NCBI GenBank assembly: GCA_017645765.1
Contig: JAGCNV010000095.1
Location: forward strand, 1 to 44,544
DNA length: 44,544 bases
Source: a bacterium
GTDB taxonomy: Bacteria > UBP6 > UBA1177
Reading direction: 5' to 3'
Shown here: piece after piece, positions 26,223-34,558 of the stretch
Numbering within the stretch: position 1 is the stretch's first letter
How the letters are laid out: every line of letters begins with the position of its first letter
The notes under the pieces: model-generated
What the model was told of the DNA's origin: nothing
Database searches by the model: none
The model's input: only the letters and a program-made list of their open reading frames with translations
Position numbers and translations under genes: made by a program

Positions 26223-26840
26223 TTAGATAATAAAATCAGCGAATTTGTTGTAATAAAGATGAAGTTTTTCTATCTCTTCGATCTGGTACGGATTGTAAAG
26301 TTTGGAACTTGAAAAACGCTCTTTTTTCAGCATGAGAATAGCGATTAGAAGGTGAAGATAGTTGTTTGACGGGAAGTAATGGTTCTCGTTCATCAGAGTT
26401 CTCAGCTTTTTGAAAAAAGATGCCGCCTTCTGAGGGATGAGGAGCGATGTCCTGCTTTCTACGAAGTGGATTCCGTCCTCTTTTTCGTGAAAGTAAGAGA
26501 GGATGAAATCACGCTCTTTGTACCACGTCAGGCTGTTTTCCTCGTCTTCCGAAAGATTCAGTTTTTCTTCGGTGAAGAAATCCTCTCCTTTAAGTCTTGA
26601 AAAAAGGGAAGGGGAAAAAAGCATGATACGGGCCTTTTCAAGACCGCGTTTGTCAGCGAGAGTCGTTTTATTGCCGATGTCAAAGTGGTAGATAAAGAAA
26701 AGGTTGAAAAACTGCTGCCAGAAATCGTGGTTTTTGACGTCTTCGCCGGTGACATAAAAGCATTCTTTTTTGAAATCCTGCAATGCCGCAGATTCAAAAT
26801 CGTCAAAAGATGAGTAAATTCTTGTTTTTACGGCACTCAT
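26223..26840 (-). CDS. Uncharacterised protein in the pyr operon
   Basis: A 205-residue protein, not recognised. It is rich in Phe, Lys and Glu and lacks a signal peptide, transmembrane segments or cysteine clusters. The first half contains FWQQFFNLFFIYHFDIGNKTTL and EKARIMLFSPSLFSRLKGED; the second half looks helical (KAASFFKKLRTLMNENHYFP, LHLLIAILMLKKERF). The ATG at 26840 shares a base with the pyrC stop (TAATG), so it is translated with pyrC. Its low similarity to anything familiar and its operon position are all that can be said. Confidence 0.7.
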   Translation of the reverse strand: MSAVKTRIYSSFDDFESAALQDFKKECFYVTGEDVKNHDFWQQFFNLFFIYHFDIGNKTTLADKRGLEKARIMLFSPSLFSRLKGEDFFTEEKLNLSEDEENSLTWYKERDFILSYFHEKEDGIHFVESRTSLLIPQKAASFFKKLRTLMNENHYFPSNNYLHLLIAILMLKKERFSSSKLYNPYQIEEIEKLHLYYNKFADFII

Positions 26841-28114
26841 TAAAAATCTCTGGAATAAATTATCTTACCGTTAACGATTGTGACCGATACTGCGCCTTTT
26901 ACGTGGAAGCCGTGGAACGGAGTATTGTGGCTTTTCGATTTGAACATGTTTTTGTCAACTGTCCACTGGTAATTAGGGTCGAAAACGGTTATGTCAGCCG
27001 GTGCGCCGACTTCTATTTTGCCGCCTTTTAATCCCATGATTTTGTAGCCGGCAGTAAAAAGTTCGACGATTTTTTCAATCGAGAGTTCTTTATCGTGGTA
27101 AAGCTTTAAAACGAGCGGAAGAGCTGTTTCCAAGCCTACGATTCCCGACGGAGCGTTATTGAACTCAACTTCTTTTTCTCTCTGGTGATGCGGAGCGTGG
27201 TCGGTAGCGATCGCGTCGATTATGCCTTCTTTGAGAGCTTTGATGACTGCGAGTCTGTCAGCTTCGCTGCGCAGAGGCGGGTTGATTTTTGTATTGGTAT
27301 CGAATCCGCCGAGAGCTTCATCAGTGAGTGTGATGTAGTGCGGAGCTGTTTCCGCCGTGATTTTCGCACCGCGCTCCTTGAAGAATTTTATAATGTCTAC
27401 CGAAAGTGCCGCGCTGACGTGAGCGATGTGGATCGGGAGTTTCAGATATTCAGCCATCATGCAGTCACGTGCTATCTGCGAAGCTTCGCCGACAACGGGG
27501 CATCCAGTCATGCCGTAAACAGTTGAGTAGTAGCCTTCGTTCATCTGCGCTGTTTCAGAAAGATAAAGGTCTTCGCTGTGCGAAACATACATCATGTCAA
27601 AGGTTGACGCATATTCCATGACTCTTTTGAGAAGGTCTGTGTTCTGGATCGGTCTTCCGTCGTCGCTGATTGCGATCGCACCGCCTTCCGCAAGCTCTCC
27701 GATTGGAGCAAGAGACTCGCCTTTAAGCCCTTTTGTAGCCGCAGCTATCGGGTAAAGTTTTACGCCGTTTCCTTTTGCCGCTCTTTCATACATATAGCGG
27801 ATGGTTTCTACGTTGTCAGCCGCCGGTTTTGTGTTCGGCATCGTGCAGACAGAGGTGAATCCGCCCGCTGCAGCAGCTTCGAGACCCGAAATGATGTCTT
27901 CTTTGTATTCGAAGCCGGGATCTCTGAAGTGAACGTGGATGTCAATAAATCCCGGAGCGACGAAAAGACCGTCGGCATCGAAGACTTCGGCATCTTTCGT
28001 GTCGGGATTCTTAGTTATCTCAGTTACAACACCGTTTTCTATAACTATTGAAGTTTTTTCGGTTTTCCCGACAAGCGGATTGACAACCGTTCCGTTTTTA
28101 ACAACTAATTTCAT
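26840..28114 (-). CDS. pyrC: Dihydroorotase
   Basis: The 424-residue class I dihydroorotase cyclises carbamoyl-aspartate to dihydroorotate in pyrimidine synthesis. Metal ligands: HVHFRDPG in [19 protein letters not shown], the histidines in MYVSHSED and IHIAHVSA, and the catalytic Asp in [10 protein letters not shown]. The carboxylated-Lys position of other amidohydrolases is replaced by Asp in SDDGRP, as in this class. The C-terminus closes the barrel ([12 protein letters not shown]). The ATG overlaps the pyrB stop (ATGA), giving tight coupling to the catalytic part of pyrB. Confidence 0.95.
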   Translation of the reverse strand: MKLVVKNGTVVNPLVGKTEKTSIVIENGVVTEITKNPDTKDAEVFDADGLFVAPGFIDIHVHFRDPGFEYKEDIISGLEAAAAGGFTSVCTMPNTKPAADNVETIRYMYERAAKGNGVKLYPIAAATKGLKGESLAPIGELAEGGAIAISDDGRPIQNTDLLKRVMEYASTFDMMYVSHSEDLYLSETAQMNEGYYSTVYGMTGCPVVGEASQIARDCMMAEYLKLPIHIAHVSAALSVDIIKFFKERGAKITAETAPHYITLTDEALGGFDTNTKINPPLRSEADRLAVIKALKEGIIDAIATDHAPHHQREKEVEFNNAPSGIVGLETALPLVLKLYHDKELSIEKIVELFTAGYKIMGLKGGKIEVGAPADITVFDPNYQWTVDKNMFKSKSHNTPFHGFHVKGAVSVTIVNGKIIYSRDF

Positions 28115-28920
28115 TTGTCCGACCCTCCGAGAAGAAGATAAAGAACAGCCATTCTGACATTTACTCCGTTTGATACCTGCTCAAGGATTACCGACTGTTC
28201 GCCGTCCATGACGACATCGTCGATCTCAACGCCTCTGTTTGCCGGTCCCGGATGCATTACGAGTGCATCTTTCTTCGCGAGTTTGAGAAGTTCCGGAGTG
28301 AGCATGAAGTATCTCGAATATTCTCTGACATCGGGGTAGAGCAGGTTGCTAGCACGTTCGTTCTGGACTCTGAGCATCATGACGATGTCGGCATCCTGAA
28401 CAGCGTATTTCGGCAGTTTTTCAACTGTTACGCCCATTTTTTCAACTTCTTTCGGAAGCATTGTGCCTGGTCCGGAAATCGAAACATGCGCTCCCATTTT
28501 ATTGAGAAGGTAGATGTTCGATCTTGCGACTCTGCTGTGGTAAATATCGCCCAAAAGCGCAACTTTGAGCCCTTCGAATCCGCCTTTTCTCTGCCAGATC
28601 GTGTAGGCGTCAAGCAGAGCCTGTGTGGGGTGCTCGTGGAAGCCGTCACCGGCGTTGATTATCGAGCAGTCCATGATTTCGGTGAGCAGTTGCGGCGTTC
28701 CCGAAACCGAGTGACGGATGACCATCGCGTCGGGCCCCATAGCCTGAAGGTTGAGCGCTGTGTCGGCAAGGGTTTCGCCTTTCTGGATTGCGCTGCCTGA
28801 AACCGCGATGTTGTAGGTGTCGGCGCTGAGACGTTTTTCGGCAACTTCAAACGAAGTTCTCGTTCTGGTCGACGGCTCCGCGAAGAAGTTGATGATCGTT
28901 TTGCCTTTGAGTGTCGGCAC
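28111..28920 (-). CDS. pyrB: Aspartate carbamoyltransferase catalytic chain, open part after an in-frame TAG
   Basis: The 269-codon open part covers most of ATCase, which joins carbamoyl phosphate and aspartate. The carbamoyl-phosphate motif [45 protein letters not shown] and [12 protein letters not shown] are all intact. The family N-terminus is missing from this piece but is encoded in the same frame directly upstream (29025-28933), interrupted by TAG at 28932-28930. If read through, the protein would have 304 residues, the normal size. Independent start at the GTG at 28920 would drop about 35 residues, and no good SD precedes it. The gene is pinned between pyrR and pyrC. It is either a recent nonsense mutant, a sequence error, or translated by reinitiation. 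Confidence 0.85.
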   Translation of the reverse strand: MPTLKGKTIINFFAEPSTRTRTSFEVAEKRLSADTYNIAVSGSAIQKGETLADTALNLQAMGPDAMVIRHSVSGTPQLLTEIMDCSIINAGDGFHEHPTQALLDAYTIWQRKGGFEGLKVALLGDIYHSRVARSNIYLLNKMGAHVSISGPGTMLPKEVEKMGVTVEKLPKYAVQDADIVMMLRVQNERASNLLYPDVREYSRYFMLTPELLKLAKKDALVMHPGPANRGVEIDDVVMDGEQSVILEQVSNGVNVRMAVLYLLLGGSDK

Positions 28921-28929
28921 TTTTTTGAT

Positions 28930-29025
28930 CTATCTCTGGTTGATTTCCGCGAAACTTACAGCCGTTTCGAGGATATTCATAATTTGATCTTTATTAAGAT
29001 TTTCGATTCCAAGAAGATGTTTCAT
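28930..29025 (-). pseudogene. pyrB: Severed 5' part of pyrB (31 codons and an amber stop)
   Basis: An ATG at 29025 preceded by CGGAG opens a frame starting MKHLLGIENLNKDQI, the standard N-terminal helix of ATCase, and continuing to AEINQR before TAG at 28932-28930. The next codons read IKK and then [13 protein letters not shown], which is exactly how the family continues. The SD lies right after the pyrR stop, so this is the authentic start. Confidence 0.85.
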
Positions 29026-29039
29026 AGTTTTTCTCCGGT

Positions 29040-29585
29040 TTATCCAAGAACAACTTTGTCTTCGCCGTCGGTTTCCTTAAAGAAAACGGCAACTTTGTCT
29101 TCCGGCGATGTTTCGATGACTTTACCGACGATATCAGGATGGATCGGGAGCTCTCTCAAACCTCTGTCGATTAGCGAAACGAATTTTATCGATTTCGGTC
29201 TGCCGTAGTCCATGACTGCTTCGATTGCTGCTCTGACCGTTCTGCCGGTGTACATTACGTCGTCAACGAGGATGATGTGGTATTCTTCCGGGTCGAAGTT
29301 GAGTACCGACGGGCCGGTTTTCGGCGAGGAGAGCCCTTTGCAGAAGTCGTCTCTGTAAAGTGCGATGTCGATCGTGCCGGTAGCCAGCTTGACATTCTCT
29401 TTTTCTTCTATTTTTTTGATGAGCCTTTCAGCCAGAATTACGCCTCTCGTGCGGATTCCGACGATTGCGACATTTTTAAGCAGACTGAGATGCTCGATCA
29501 TTTCATAAACCATTCTGTCAATGATTTTCGACATTTCTGTCTCATTGAGAAGAACTTTTTTAACGTTTATGCTTTCTCTTTTCAA
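29040..29585 (-). CDS. pyrR: PyrR: pyrimidine operon regulator / uracil phosphoribosyltransferase
   Basis: A 181-residue type I phosphoribosyltransferase of the PyrR family. Motifs: VAIVGIRTRGVILAERL, the PRPP loop HIILVDDVMYTGRTVRAA, and the N-terminal DRMVYEMIE. PyrR binds UMP and pyr mRNA to attenuate transcription in many bacteria and also has UPRTase activity. The start is TTG at 29585, supported by GGGAG six bases before it. No PyrR-binding hairpin could be recognised in the short gaps before pyrR or pyrB, so its RNA target here is unclear. Confidence 0.93.
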   Translation of the reverse strand: MKRESINVKKVLLNETEMSKIIDRMVYEMIEHLSLLKNVAIVGIRTRGVILAERLIKKIEEKENVKLATGTIDIALYRDDFCKGLSSPKTGPSVLNFDPEEYHIILVDDVMYTGRTVRAAIEAVMDYGRPKSIKFVSLIDRGLRELPIHPDIVGKVIETSPEDKVAVFFKETDGEDKVVLG

Positions 29586-29596
29586 AATAGTCTCCC

Positions 29597-29974
29597 TTAG
29601 AACATTTTGTCAACCTGGGCAGCTTCTTTAAAAATTTTGAATTCGAGATCTTTGACTTTCTGACCGAAGATCTTCATTTCGTCAAAGTAAACGAAAGTAG
29701 CTTTTACCTGTTTCGTGTCCTCGTCTTTGTCAAGGTGAAGACCTCCGCGTGTGCCGTCTTTCATCGTTTTTGTCGTGTCGACTTTACCGCCAAGATCCTG
29801 TTTGAGTCTGTTGTCAAATTCACGACTGCTCTCTTCTTCCGAATGGATAGTTGCATACTGGGCGATGTTCTCTACAGCCTTTGTTACCTTATACTTAAGG
29901 ATGTAAGGTTGAGCCACACACCAGCCGACATAAATAACCAAAACTGCAAGAACTGCTTGAATCGCTTTTACCAT
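29597..29974 (-). CDS. Small membrane-anchored protein of unknown function
   Basis: A 125-residue protein with one N-terminal hydrophobic segment at about 5-27 (IQAVLAVLVIYVGWCVAQPYIL), likely an uncleaved anchor, followed by a charged extracytoplasmic part (KVTKAVENIAQYA, EEESSREFDNRL) and a predicted beta-rich end (KQVKATFVYFDEMKIFGQKVKDLEFKI). The shape resembles DUF4845-like small anchored proteins, but this is not firm. GGAG precedes the ATG. It is the first gene of the unit that continues with pyrR, ending 11 bases before it. Confidence 0.75.
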   Translation of the reverse strand: MVKAIQAVLAVLVIYVGWCVAQPYILKYKVTKAVENIAQYATIHSEEESSREFDNRLKQDLGGKVDTTKTMKDGTRGGLHLDKDEDTKQVKATFVYFDEMKIFGQKVKDLEFKIFKEAAQVDKMF

Positions 29975-30013
29975 TTTTTTCTCCTTTAAAAGATTAACTA
30001 AAAAAACCGCGGG

Positions 30014-30042
30014 AAGTTACCAAATTAGTTCCGTGAAGTCAA
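30014..30042 (-). promoter_or_regulatory. Possible promoter of the pyr operon
   Basis: On the minus strand TTGACT (30042-30037) and TAACTT (30019-30014) are 17 bases apart, about 40 bases before the ATG at 29974. The -35 is good and the -10 poor. Confidence 0.4.
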
Positions 30043-30109
30043 AAAAAACATGGCGTCTCGGAGTATTTTTTAGATTTTTTATATGGTAAATTATTTATTT
30101 ATGTTTTTA

Positions 30110-30137
30110 TTGAAATAGTGGGCTCTTTCCGTATAAT
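30110..30137 (+). promoter_or_regulatory. Promoter of the lipoprotein/dksA/priA unit
   Basis: TTGAAA (30110-30115), 16 bases, then a perfect TATAAT (30132-30137), 26 bases before the start codon at 30163. Confidence 0.75.
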
Positions 30138-30162
30138 ATCGCAGTTTTTTTAGGAGGTCACA

Positions 30163-31167
30163 ATGAAGATATTCTTTCTCATGCTGCTTGCGGCGCTTGT
30201 TTTCGGCTGTTCCGATTCCAAACACGATGATATGGAGTTGAAAATTTCTTATGTTCTTCCTGAGGGTAGAACCTGCCAGACATATCTTGCCGATCATTTT
30301 ATCGTAACACTTTATGATTCCGAGCAGCGCAAATACGGCGGCGAGAAAAAAATCCTATGCGACAGTGAGTCTCCAGAAAGTCTGACTCTTTTGGTCAACA
30401 AAGGTTTTTACTACATTTCAGTTGTTCTGCTGGACAAAGAAAATATGTGGCAGAGTTACGGTGCTGCGAAGGTTGAAGTCAATAATGATACGGAAGTTAC
30501 GGTGAATATGGAGACTTATCTTGGCGGAATGATTTTCTTCTGGAATGCGGCTGATTGCAGTAGCAGCAAATACAATCTCGCAATGATGTCTGTAGATCTG
30601 TTGGCTGACGGAGAACCTGTCAAGGCTGTTGTCTGGGGAGAGGAAACCGAGATCAGAAATTTTCAGATCCCATGCAAAGCCGGTCAGTTCGAAGTCATAA
30701 ACATTCCGGCAGAACCTCTTTATACTGCAAAAATAAACGCCTACAGACAAAATTCACTTGCAGGAGAAAGCCGTATCGCCTACGAAATTCCTGATTTTGT
30801 ATCAGGACACGGTCAGAACAAGAGTATAAATATCGATTCCTACAAACAGATTCTTGTTTCCGACATGAAACTTTCCTGGGAATTTGACAGCAAAAGTATC
30901 GATTCATGCGAGACGGCAGGAATTACGAAGGTTGTTGCATCGCTTGTTTCTGAAGAAACTACCGTTTCGGCAGAGCAGAAATGCAATAATAAATTTGCTG
31001 ATTTTTATCTTTATGACATACCTGAACACGAATACACGCTTTATCTTTACGGGATTTCCGGCGATGATGAAACTTTGTTCGAGTCTTCGCTTGAAATCGG
31101 AATGATCGAAGCAGGTTCGATCGGTAGGGATATGCTGGAAAATAAAATTTTTCTCAAAGAAAAGTAG
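30163..31167 (+). CDS. Predicted lipoprotein, unknown function
   Basis: A 334-residue protein with a lipoprotein signal peptide: MKIFFLMLLAALVFGC, cleavage before Cys16, then a short Ser/Asp-rich tether. The mature part is mostly predicted beta strand, with repeated patterns of ligand-like carrier domains (NNDTEVTVNMETYLGG, SINIDSYKQILVSD) and four or five further cysteines that could form disulfides (for example CDSES, AADCSSS, IPCKAG, DSCETAG, EQKCNN). AGGAGG precedes the ATG. No enzyme motif was recognised. Anchoring in the inner or outer membrane cannot be decided from the Ser-Asp after Cys alone. Confidence 0.82.
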   Translation: MKIFFLMLLAALVFGCSDSKHDDMELKISYVLPEGRTCQTYLADHFIVTLYDSEQRKYGGEKKILCDSESPESLTLLVNKGFYYISVVLLDKENMWQSYGAAKVEVNNDTEVTVNMETYLGGMIFFWNAADCSSSKYNLAMMSVDLLADGEPVKAVVWGEETEIRNFQIPCKAGQFEVINIPAEPLYTAKINAYRQNSLAGESRIAYEIPDFVSGHGQNKSINIDSYKQILVSDMKLSWEFDSKSIDSCETAGITKVVASLVSEETTVSAEQKCNNKFADFYLYDIPEHEYTLYLYGISGDDETLFESSLEIGMIEAGSIGRDMLENKIFLKEK

Positions 31168-31176
31168 GAGGGAACC

Positions 31177-31560
31177 ATGCTGACAGCCGAACAGTTGAAC
31201 TACATCAGAGATCTGCTTAACAAAGAACTTGCAGAAATCGAGGAGAGGAACCGCGAAAAAGTGGGCGAAATGGAAGCTATGCGCAACGATTCCGAGACAT
31301 TCCACGGCGACGAGGCGGATCAGGCGAATTTCATGGAGGAGCGCAACAGACAGCTCCGCATGAGGGACCGCGACAGAAAACTCATCAACAAAATACGTGA
31401 GACGCTTCACAAGATCGATATCGGTGAATACGGTGTCTGCGAGTCATGCGGCTGTGACATCTCTTTCGAGCGTCTTAAACTGCGTCCGGTAGCATCGCTT
31501 TGCATCGAGTGCAAAAAAGAGGCTGAAGAACGCGAAGAGCACGAGCGCTTTTCAAGATAG
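31177..31560 (+). CDS. dksA: DksA/TraR-family zinc-finger regulator
   Basis: The 127-residue protein has the DksA layout: a long coiled coil (residues 5-78) whose tip carries DEADQA, matching the two functional aspartates of DksA (DPVDRA), and a C4 zinc finger CESCG...CIECK at about 87-110 with the usual DIGEYGVCESCG lead-in and RPVASLC. DksA acts in the RNA polymerase secondary channel with ppGpp to retune rRNA and stress promoters. It follows the lipoprotein gene by nine bases. Confidence 0.92.
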   Translation: MLTAEQLNYIRDLLNKELAEIEERNREKVGEMEAMRNDSETFHGDEADQANFMEERNRQLRMRDRDRKLINKIRETLHKIDIGEYGVCESCGCDISFERLKLRPVASLCIECKKEAEEREEHERFSR

Positions 31561-31577
31561 TTCCGAGAGGTAGAGTT

Positions 31578-32174
31578 TTGAAATTTATTCTTGCATTATT
31601 GTTCCTGTCGTTGATTTCTCCCTCCGAGATGATAACGAAAATGACAGATACACTCTATATCCCTGATAAAAAAATTGCTGTTCAGGGTGTTGACGGAGAA
31701 AATAATCCTGTCAGCCTTGAATTCGACAAGGAGAAAAAGATCCTGATAAAAACTGAAAAAGGGGAAAAGTCGGAGATCAAATTTGCCGATATGCCTCTTT
31801 TTCTCAAACTTTTCTTCTTCACAGCCGACAAAACTTCGCCCGATACGCTTGCGGTTTCGGCAAAATCGATCTCTGGAGCGCTTAACGCAGCCGGAATAAA
31901 CACTGAAGTTTCTACTCTCAGTGTTTCTGAATACGACGGAAGCGCGGTTTTGACTATAGGAAAGGAAAAACGTTTCGCCATGGCGAATGTTCTCGAACTT
32001 TCTAAAGAGTCTATGCGTCCGGCGGTACTCAAGATCGGGGACGAAACCTATATTTTTTCAGATTATCACAGAAGTCAGCTGCCTCTTGCATTTCCGGGAA
32101 ACATCAAGTTTTTCAAAAACGGCGCTTTGCAGAGCGAGTGGATTTTTTTAAGAGACGAATATAAGCAGAAGTGA
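31578..32174 (+). CDS. Exported protein of unknown function
   Basis: A 198-residue protein starting at a TTG (31578), supported by GAGAGG upstream and by the signal peptide it begins (KFILALLFLSLISPSEM). The rest is strand-rich with charged segments (LYIPDKKIAVQGVDGENNPVSLEFDKEKKILIKTEK) and no cysteine. It resembles small periplasmic proteins of the lipoprotein-sorting or LolA-like type only in general composition, so no function is given. It overlaps the priA start by four bases. Confidence 0.72.
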   Translation: MKFILALLFLSLISPSEMITKMTDTLYIPDKKIAVQGVDGENNPVSLEFDKEKKILIKTEKGEKSEIKFADMPLFLKLFFFTADKTSPDTLAVSAKSISGALNAAGINTEVSTLSVSEYDGSAVLTIGKEKRFAMANVLELSKESMRPAVLKIGDETYIFSDYHRSQLPLAFPGNIKFFKNGALQSEWIFLRDEYKQK

Positions 32175-34186
32175 GCGCCGATCCTCGAAAATTTGCCGTT
32201 GTAGCAGTTCCAAGACCTGGAATTTCGTTGCTTTTTTATAAAAATCCTGCTTTTTTGAATTGCTCTAAAGGCGACTGTGTCGAAATTGAACTCAAAAACA
32301 TGAAAATATGGGGAATCGTTTCCGATTTTTGCGATGAACTTCCTCAAGAACTCGATGAAAAAAAGGTGAAGCCGATTCTTGGAAAGATCTGTTCGAGCCC
32401 GGTTTTTGCAGACAGGAAGGAAACTGATTTTCTGAAATGGGTCGCCGACTACTACATGTTTCCTTTCCACAAACTTTTGAAGCAGATTTTTCTCCCGCTT
32501 ATAGGTTCCGACAATGCGCTGATAGGTGAGAGTTCTCCTGAAAAGCACTTGAACGCACTCTGCAAAGCAGAAAAACTTCCCGAAGCCGAGCTCAATCCTG
32601 CTCAGAAGCGCGTGGTCGGTTCGATCCTTGAGCGCTGGGAAAAGAAAGATTACAAACCTGTTCTGATTTACGGAGTTACAGGGAGCGGAAAAAGCGAAAT
32701 TTTTGCAGAACTATGCCGCGACGTGATAAAAAAAGGGAAACAGATTCTATATCTAGTGCCTGAAATCGGGCTTACGACAAAAACTTTGCAGCATCTTGTC
32801 GGAAGAATAGGAGCGCCGGGAGTTATTCTCCACAGCTCTGTAACCAAAAAAAAGAGATTTTCCGCACTTTACTGTGCTGTCAACAGACACGCGTCTATCA
32901 TCGTCGGAACGCGCTCAGCCGTCCTTTATCCATTTTTTGACATAGGTCTTATCGTTATCGATGAGGAGCATGACGGCAGTTTCAAGAATTTCGAGCCGCC
33001 TTACTACCATGCCCGCGATGTTGCCGTGATGAAGGCTGTGGCAATGAAAATTCCGGTTGTTATGGGAAGCGCAACACCTTCCGGCGATTCATGGCTCAAT
33101 GCGGTTAACGGCAAATATCATCTTGAAATCATTAAGGAAAGAGCTAACAATAAACCTCTGCCGAAAATCGAAACTTTTGCCTACCGCGGCGATTTGTATA
33201 TTCCGTCGGACCTTGTCGATATAGTCTCCGATTCGCTGAAAAACGGCGAACAGAGCCTTTTCTTTCTCAACAGACGCGGTTTTGCGACGATCGCGCGGTG
33301 TGCCGACTGCAACGAAGTAGTCATGTGTCCCAACTGCAAAACAGCTCTGATCTATCACAAAAAAAAGGAAAAACTGATCTGCCATCACTGCGGATTCAGC
33401 GTAACTCCTGAAAAGTGCGGAAAGTGCAGCGGAAAGCTTGTTTTCGAAGGGATCGGTATCGAAAAACTGTTTGAAGCGATTGAAAGTTATTTTCCAGGCG
33501 CCAAGGCTCTTTCATTCGACAAGGACACTCTTGGAACAGCCGCTCTTTTCGATAAAGCCGTAAAAGATATTTCGGCAGAGAAGTTTCAGCTAATCGTAGG
33601 AACCGTTATGATTTCGAAAGGGCACAACTTCCCGAAATTAAGGAATGTCGTAATAAAATTCGCTGATTATCTTTTGGGTTTTCGTGATCCCAGAGCTTCC
33701 GAAAAGTGTTTTCAGCAGATAGTGCAGGTCGCAGGGCGCGCAGGCAGGTTCGGTGTCGAAGGGCGTGTCTTTGCCGAAACGATTTACCCTGACCACTACA
33801 TCTGGAATTACATCAAAAACAACGACTACGAAGGTTTTATAAATGAGGAGCTTTCTTGGCGCGAACAGCTTTCTTTCCCGCCGTTTACGAGGATGATAAC
33901 AGTGAGAATTTCTGGAAACGAGGAAGAGAAAACCGATAAATTTGCAGATGAATGTTTCGAAATTATTAACAGTTTTGTTGAAAGCGCTTCCTTGGACGGT
34001 GTCGTTGTCTATCCTCCGGCAGAACCGATGCTTTCAAAAGTCCAGAACCGTTTCAGGAAAAATATTTCGATAACTTTTCCGAAAAATGCCAAAATTGCCT
34101 CATCTATTAAAAACTGTCTTTGGAAAATAGAGAAAAAATCAGGAATAACAGTAACTTATGACGTTGATCCGATAAGCGAGAACTGA
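32171..34186 (+). CDS. priA: Primosomal protein N' (PriA helicase)
   Basis: A 671-residue superfamily 2 helicase that restarts collapsed replication forks. An N-terminal DNA-binding domain is followed by Walker A in LIYGVTGSGKSEIF (about 172-185), LVPEIGLTTKT, VGTRSAVLYPF, DEEHDGSF (Walker B), VVMGSATPS and FFLNRRGFATIARC. Eight cysteines in four CxxC pairs (CADC, CPNC, CHHC, CGKC) form the zinc sites. VGTVMISKGHNFPKL and QVAGRAGR complete the motor. The start is GTG overlapping the preceding stop. Length is near the family norm (about 700). Confidence 0.94.
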   Translation: MSADPRKFAVVAVPRPGISLLFYKNPAFLNCSKGDCVEIELKNMKIWGIVSDFCDELPQELDEKKVKPILGKICSSPVFADRKETDFLKWVADYYMFPFHKLLKQIFLPLIGSDNALIGESSPEKHLNALCKAEKLPEAELNPAQKRVVGSILERWEKKDYKPVLIYGVTGSGKSEIFAELCRDVIKKGKQILYLVPEIGLTTKTLQHLVGRIGAPGVILHSSVTKKKRFSALYCAVNRHASIIVGTRSAVLYPFFDIGLIVIDEEHDGSFKNFEPPYYHARDVAVMKAVAMKIPVVMGSATPSGDSWLNAVNGKYHLEIIKERANNKPLPKIETFAYRGDLYIPSDLVDIVSDSLKNGEQSLFFLNRRGFATIARCADCNEVVMCPNCKTALIYHKKKEKLICHHCGFSVTPEKCGKCSGKLVFEGIGIEKLFEAIESYFPGAKALSFDKDTLGTAALFDKAVKDISAEKFQLIVGTVMISKGHNFPKLRNVVIKFADYLLGFRDPRASEKCFQQIVQVAGRAGRFGVEGRVFAETIYPDHYIWNYIKNNDYEGFINEELSWREQLSFPPFTRMITVRISGNEEEKTDKFADECFEIINSFVESASLDGVVVYPPAEPMLSKVQNRFRKNISITFPKNAKIASSIKNCLWKIEKKSGITVTYDVDPISEN

Positions 34187-34232
34187 TTACTTCCGAGGCA
34201 TATTAGCTACTTCCTGAAAATCGTAATTGTCT

Positions 34233-34380
34233 TCAAATTATAATCTCCCAAAATCCGCCTTTATCCGGTCCTACACGGCGGAGATATTTGCCTGCTTCAA
34301 TATTGCGATAAACCGATGTTTCGCTGAGTCCTGTTTCTTTCGCTATATCCGACCTGGAAATGTAAGGGAAATTTAAGGAT
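34233..34380 (-). pseudogene. Relic of the C-terminal winged-helix domain of an AlbA_2/Fic-type regulator
   Basis: On the minus strand about 47 codons read ISRSDIAKETGLSETSVYRNI followed by a segment ending RVGPDKGGFWEIII and TGA. This is the HTH and wing usually found at the very end of Fic-domain or AlbA_2 (RecG-like) ATP-binding proteins. Upstream the frame is closed by a TAA at about 34383 and no start or partner domain is present, so only the tail survives. Confidence 0.55.
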
Positions 34381-34450
34381 TATTTTTTGGTTCTTTCGCC
34401 GACTTTTTTACTGAAAAATCAGAATTTTTATTATAATATTCAAAAATTTG

Positions 34451-34478
34451 TTGACTAAAATTCTAAAATTTATATTTT
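34451..34478 (+). promoter_or_regulatory. Possible promoter of rhuM
   Basis: TTGACT (34451-34456), 16 bases, TATTTT (34473-34478), 80 bases before the rhuM start. The A/T-rich background lowers confidence. Confidence 0.4.
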
Positions 34479-34558
34479 CATCATTGTTATGTTTTTGTTA
34501 TATTTGATGAAATATGAAAAATAAAATCGAAAAAATTTGGCTAAGAGGATAAAACACA

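Larger units (their letters stand above)
34187..34558. other. Gene-poor A/T-rich gap with an HTH relic
   Basis: This 372-base gap between priA and rhuM holds a minus-strand winged-helix coding relic (34233-34380) and, right of it, very A/T-rich DNA with the candidate rhuM promoter. No terminator hairpin with a T-tract was seen after priA. Confidence 0.6.

Noticed and set aside
28930-28932. Genome-wide recoding of TAG (for example pyrrolysine) to explain pyrB
   Set aside because: TAG ends many clearly complete genes here. Readthrough would fuse FtsA with FtsZ and the lipoprotein with the DksA-like protein, both of which follow in the same frame.
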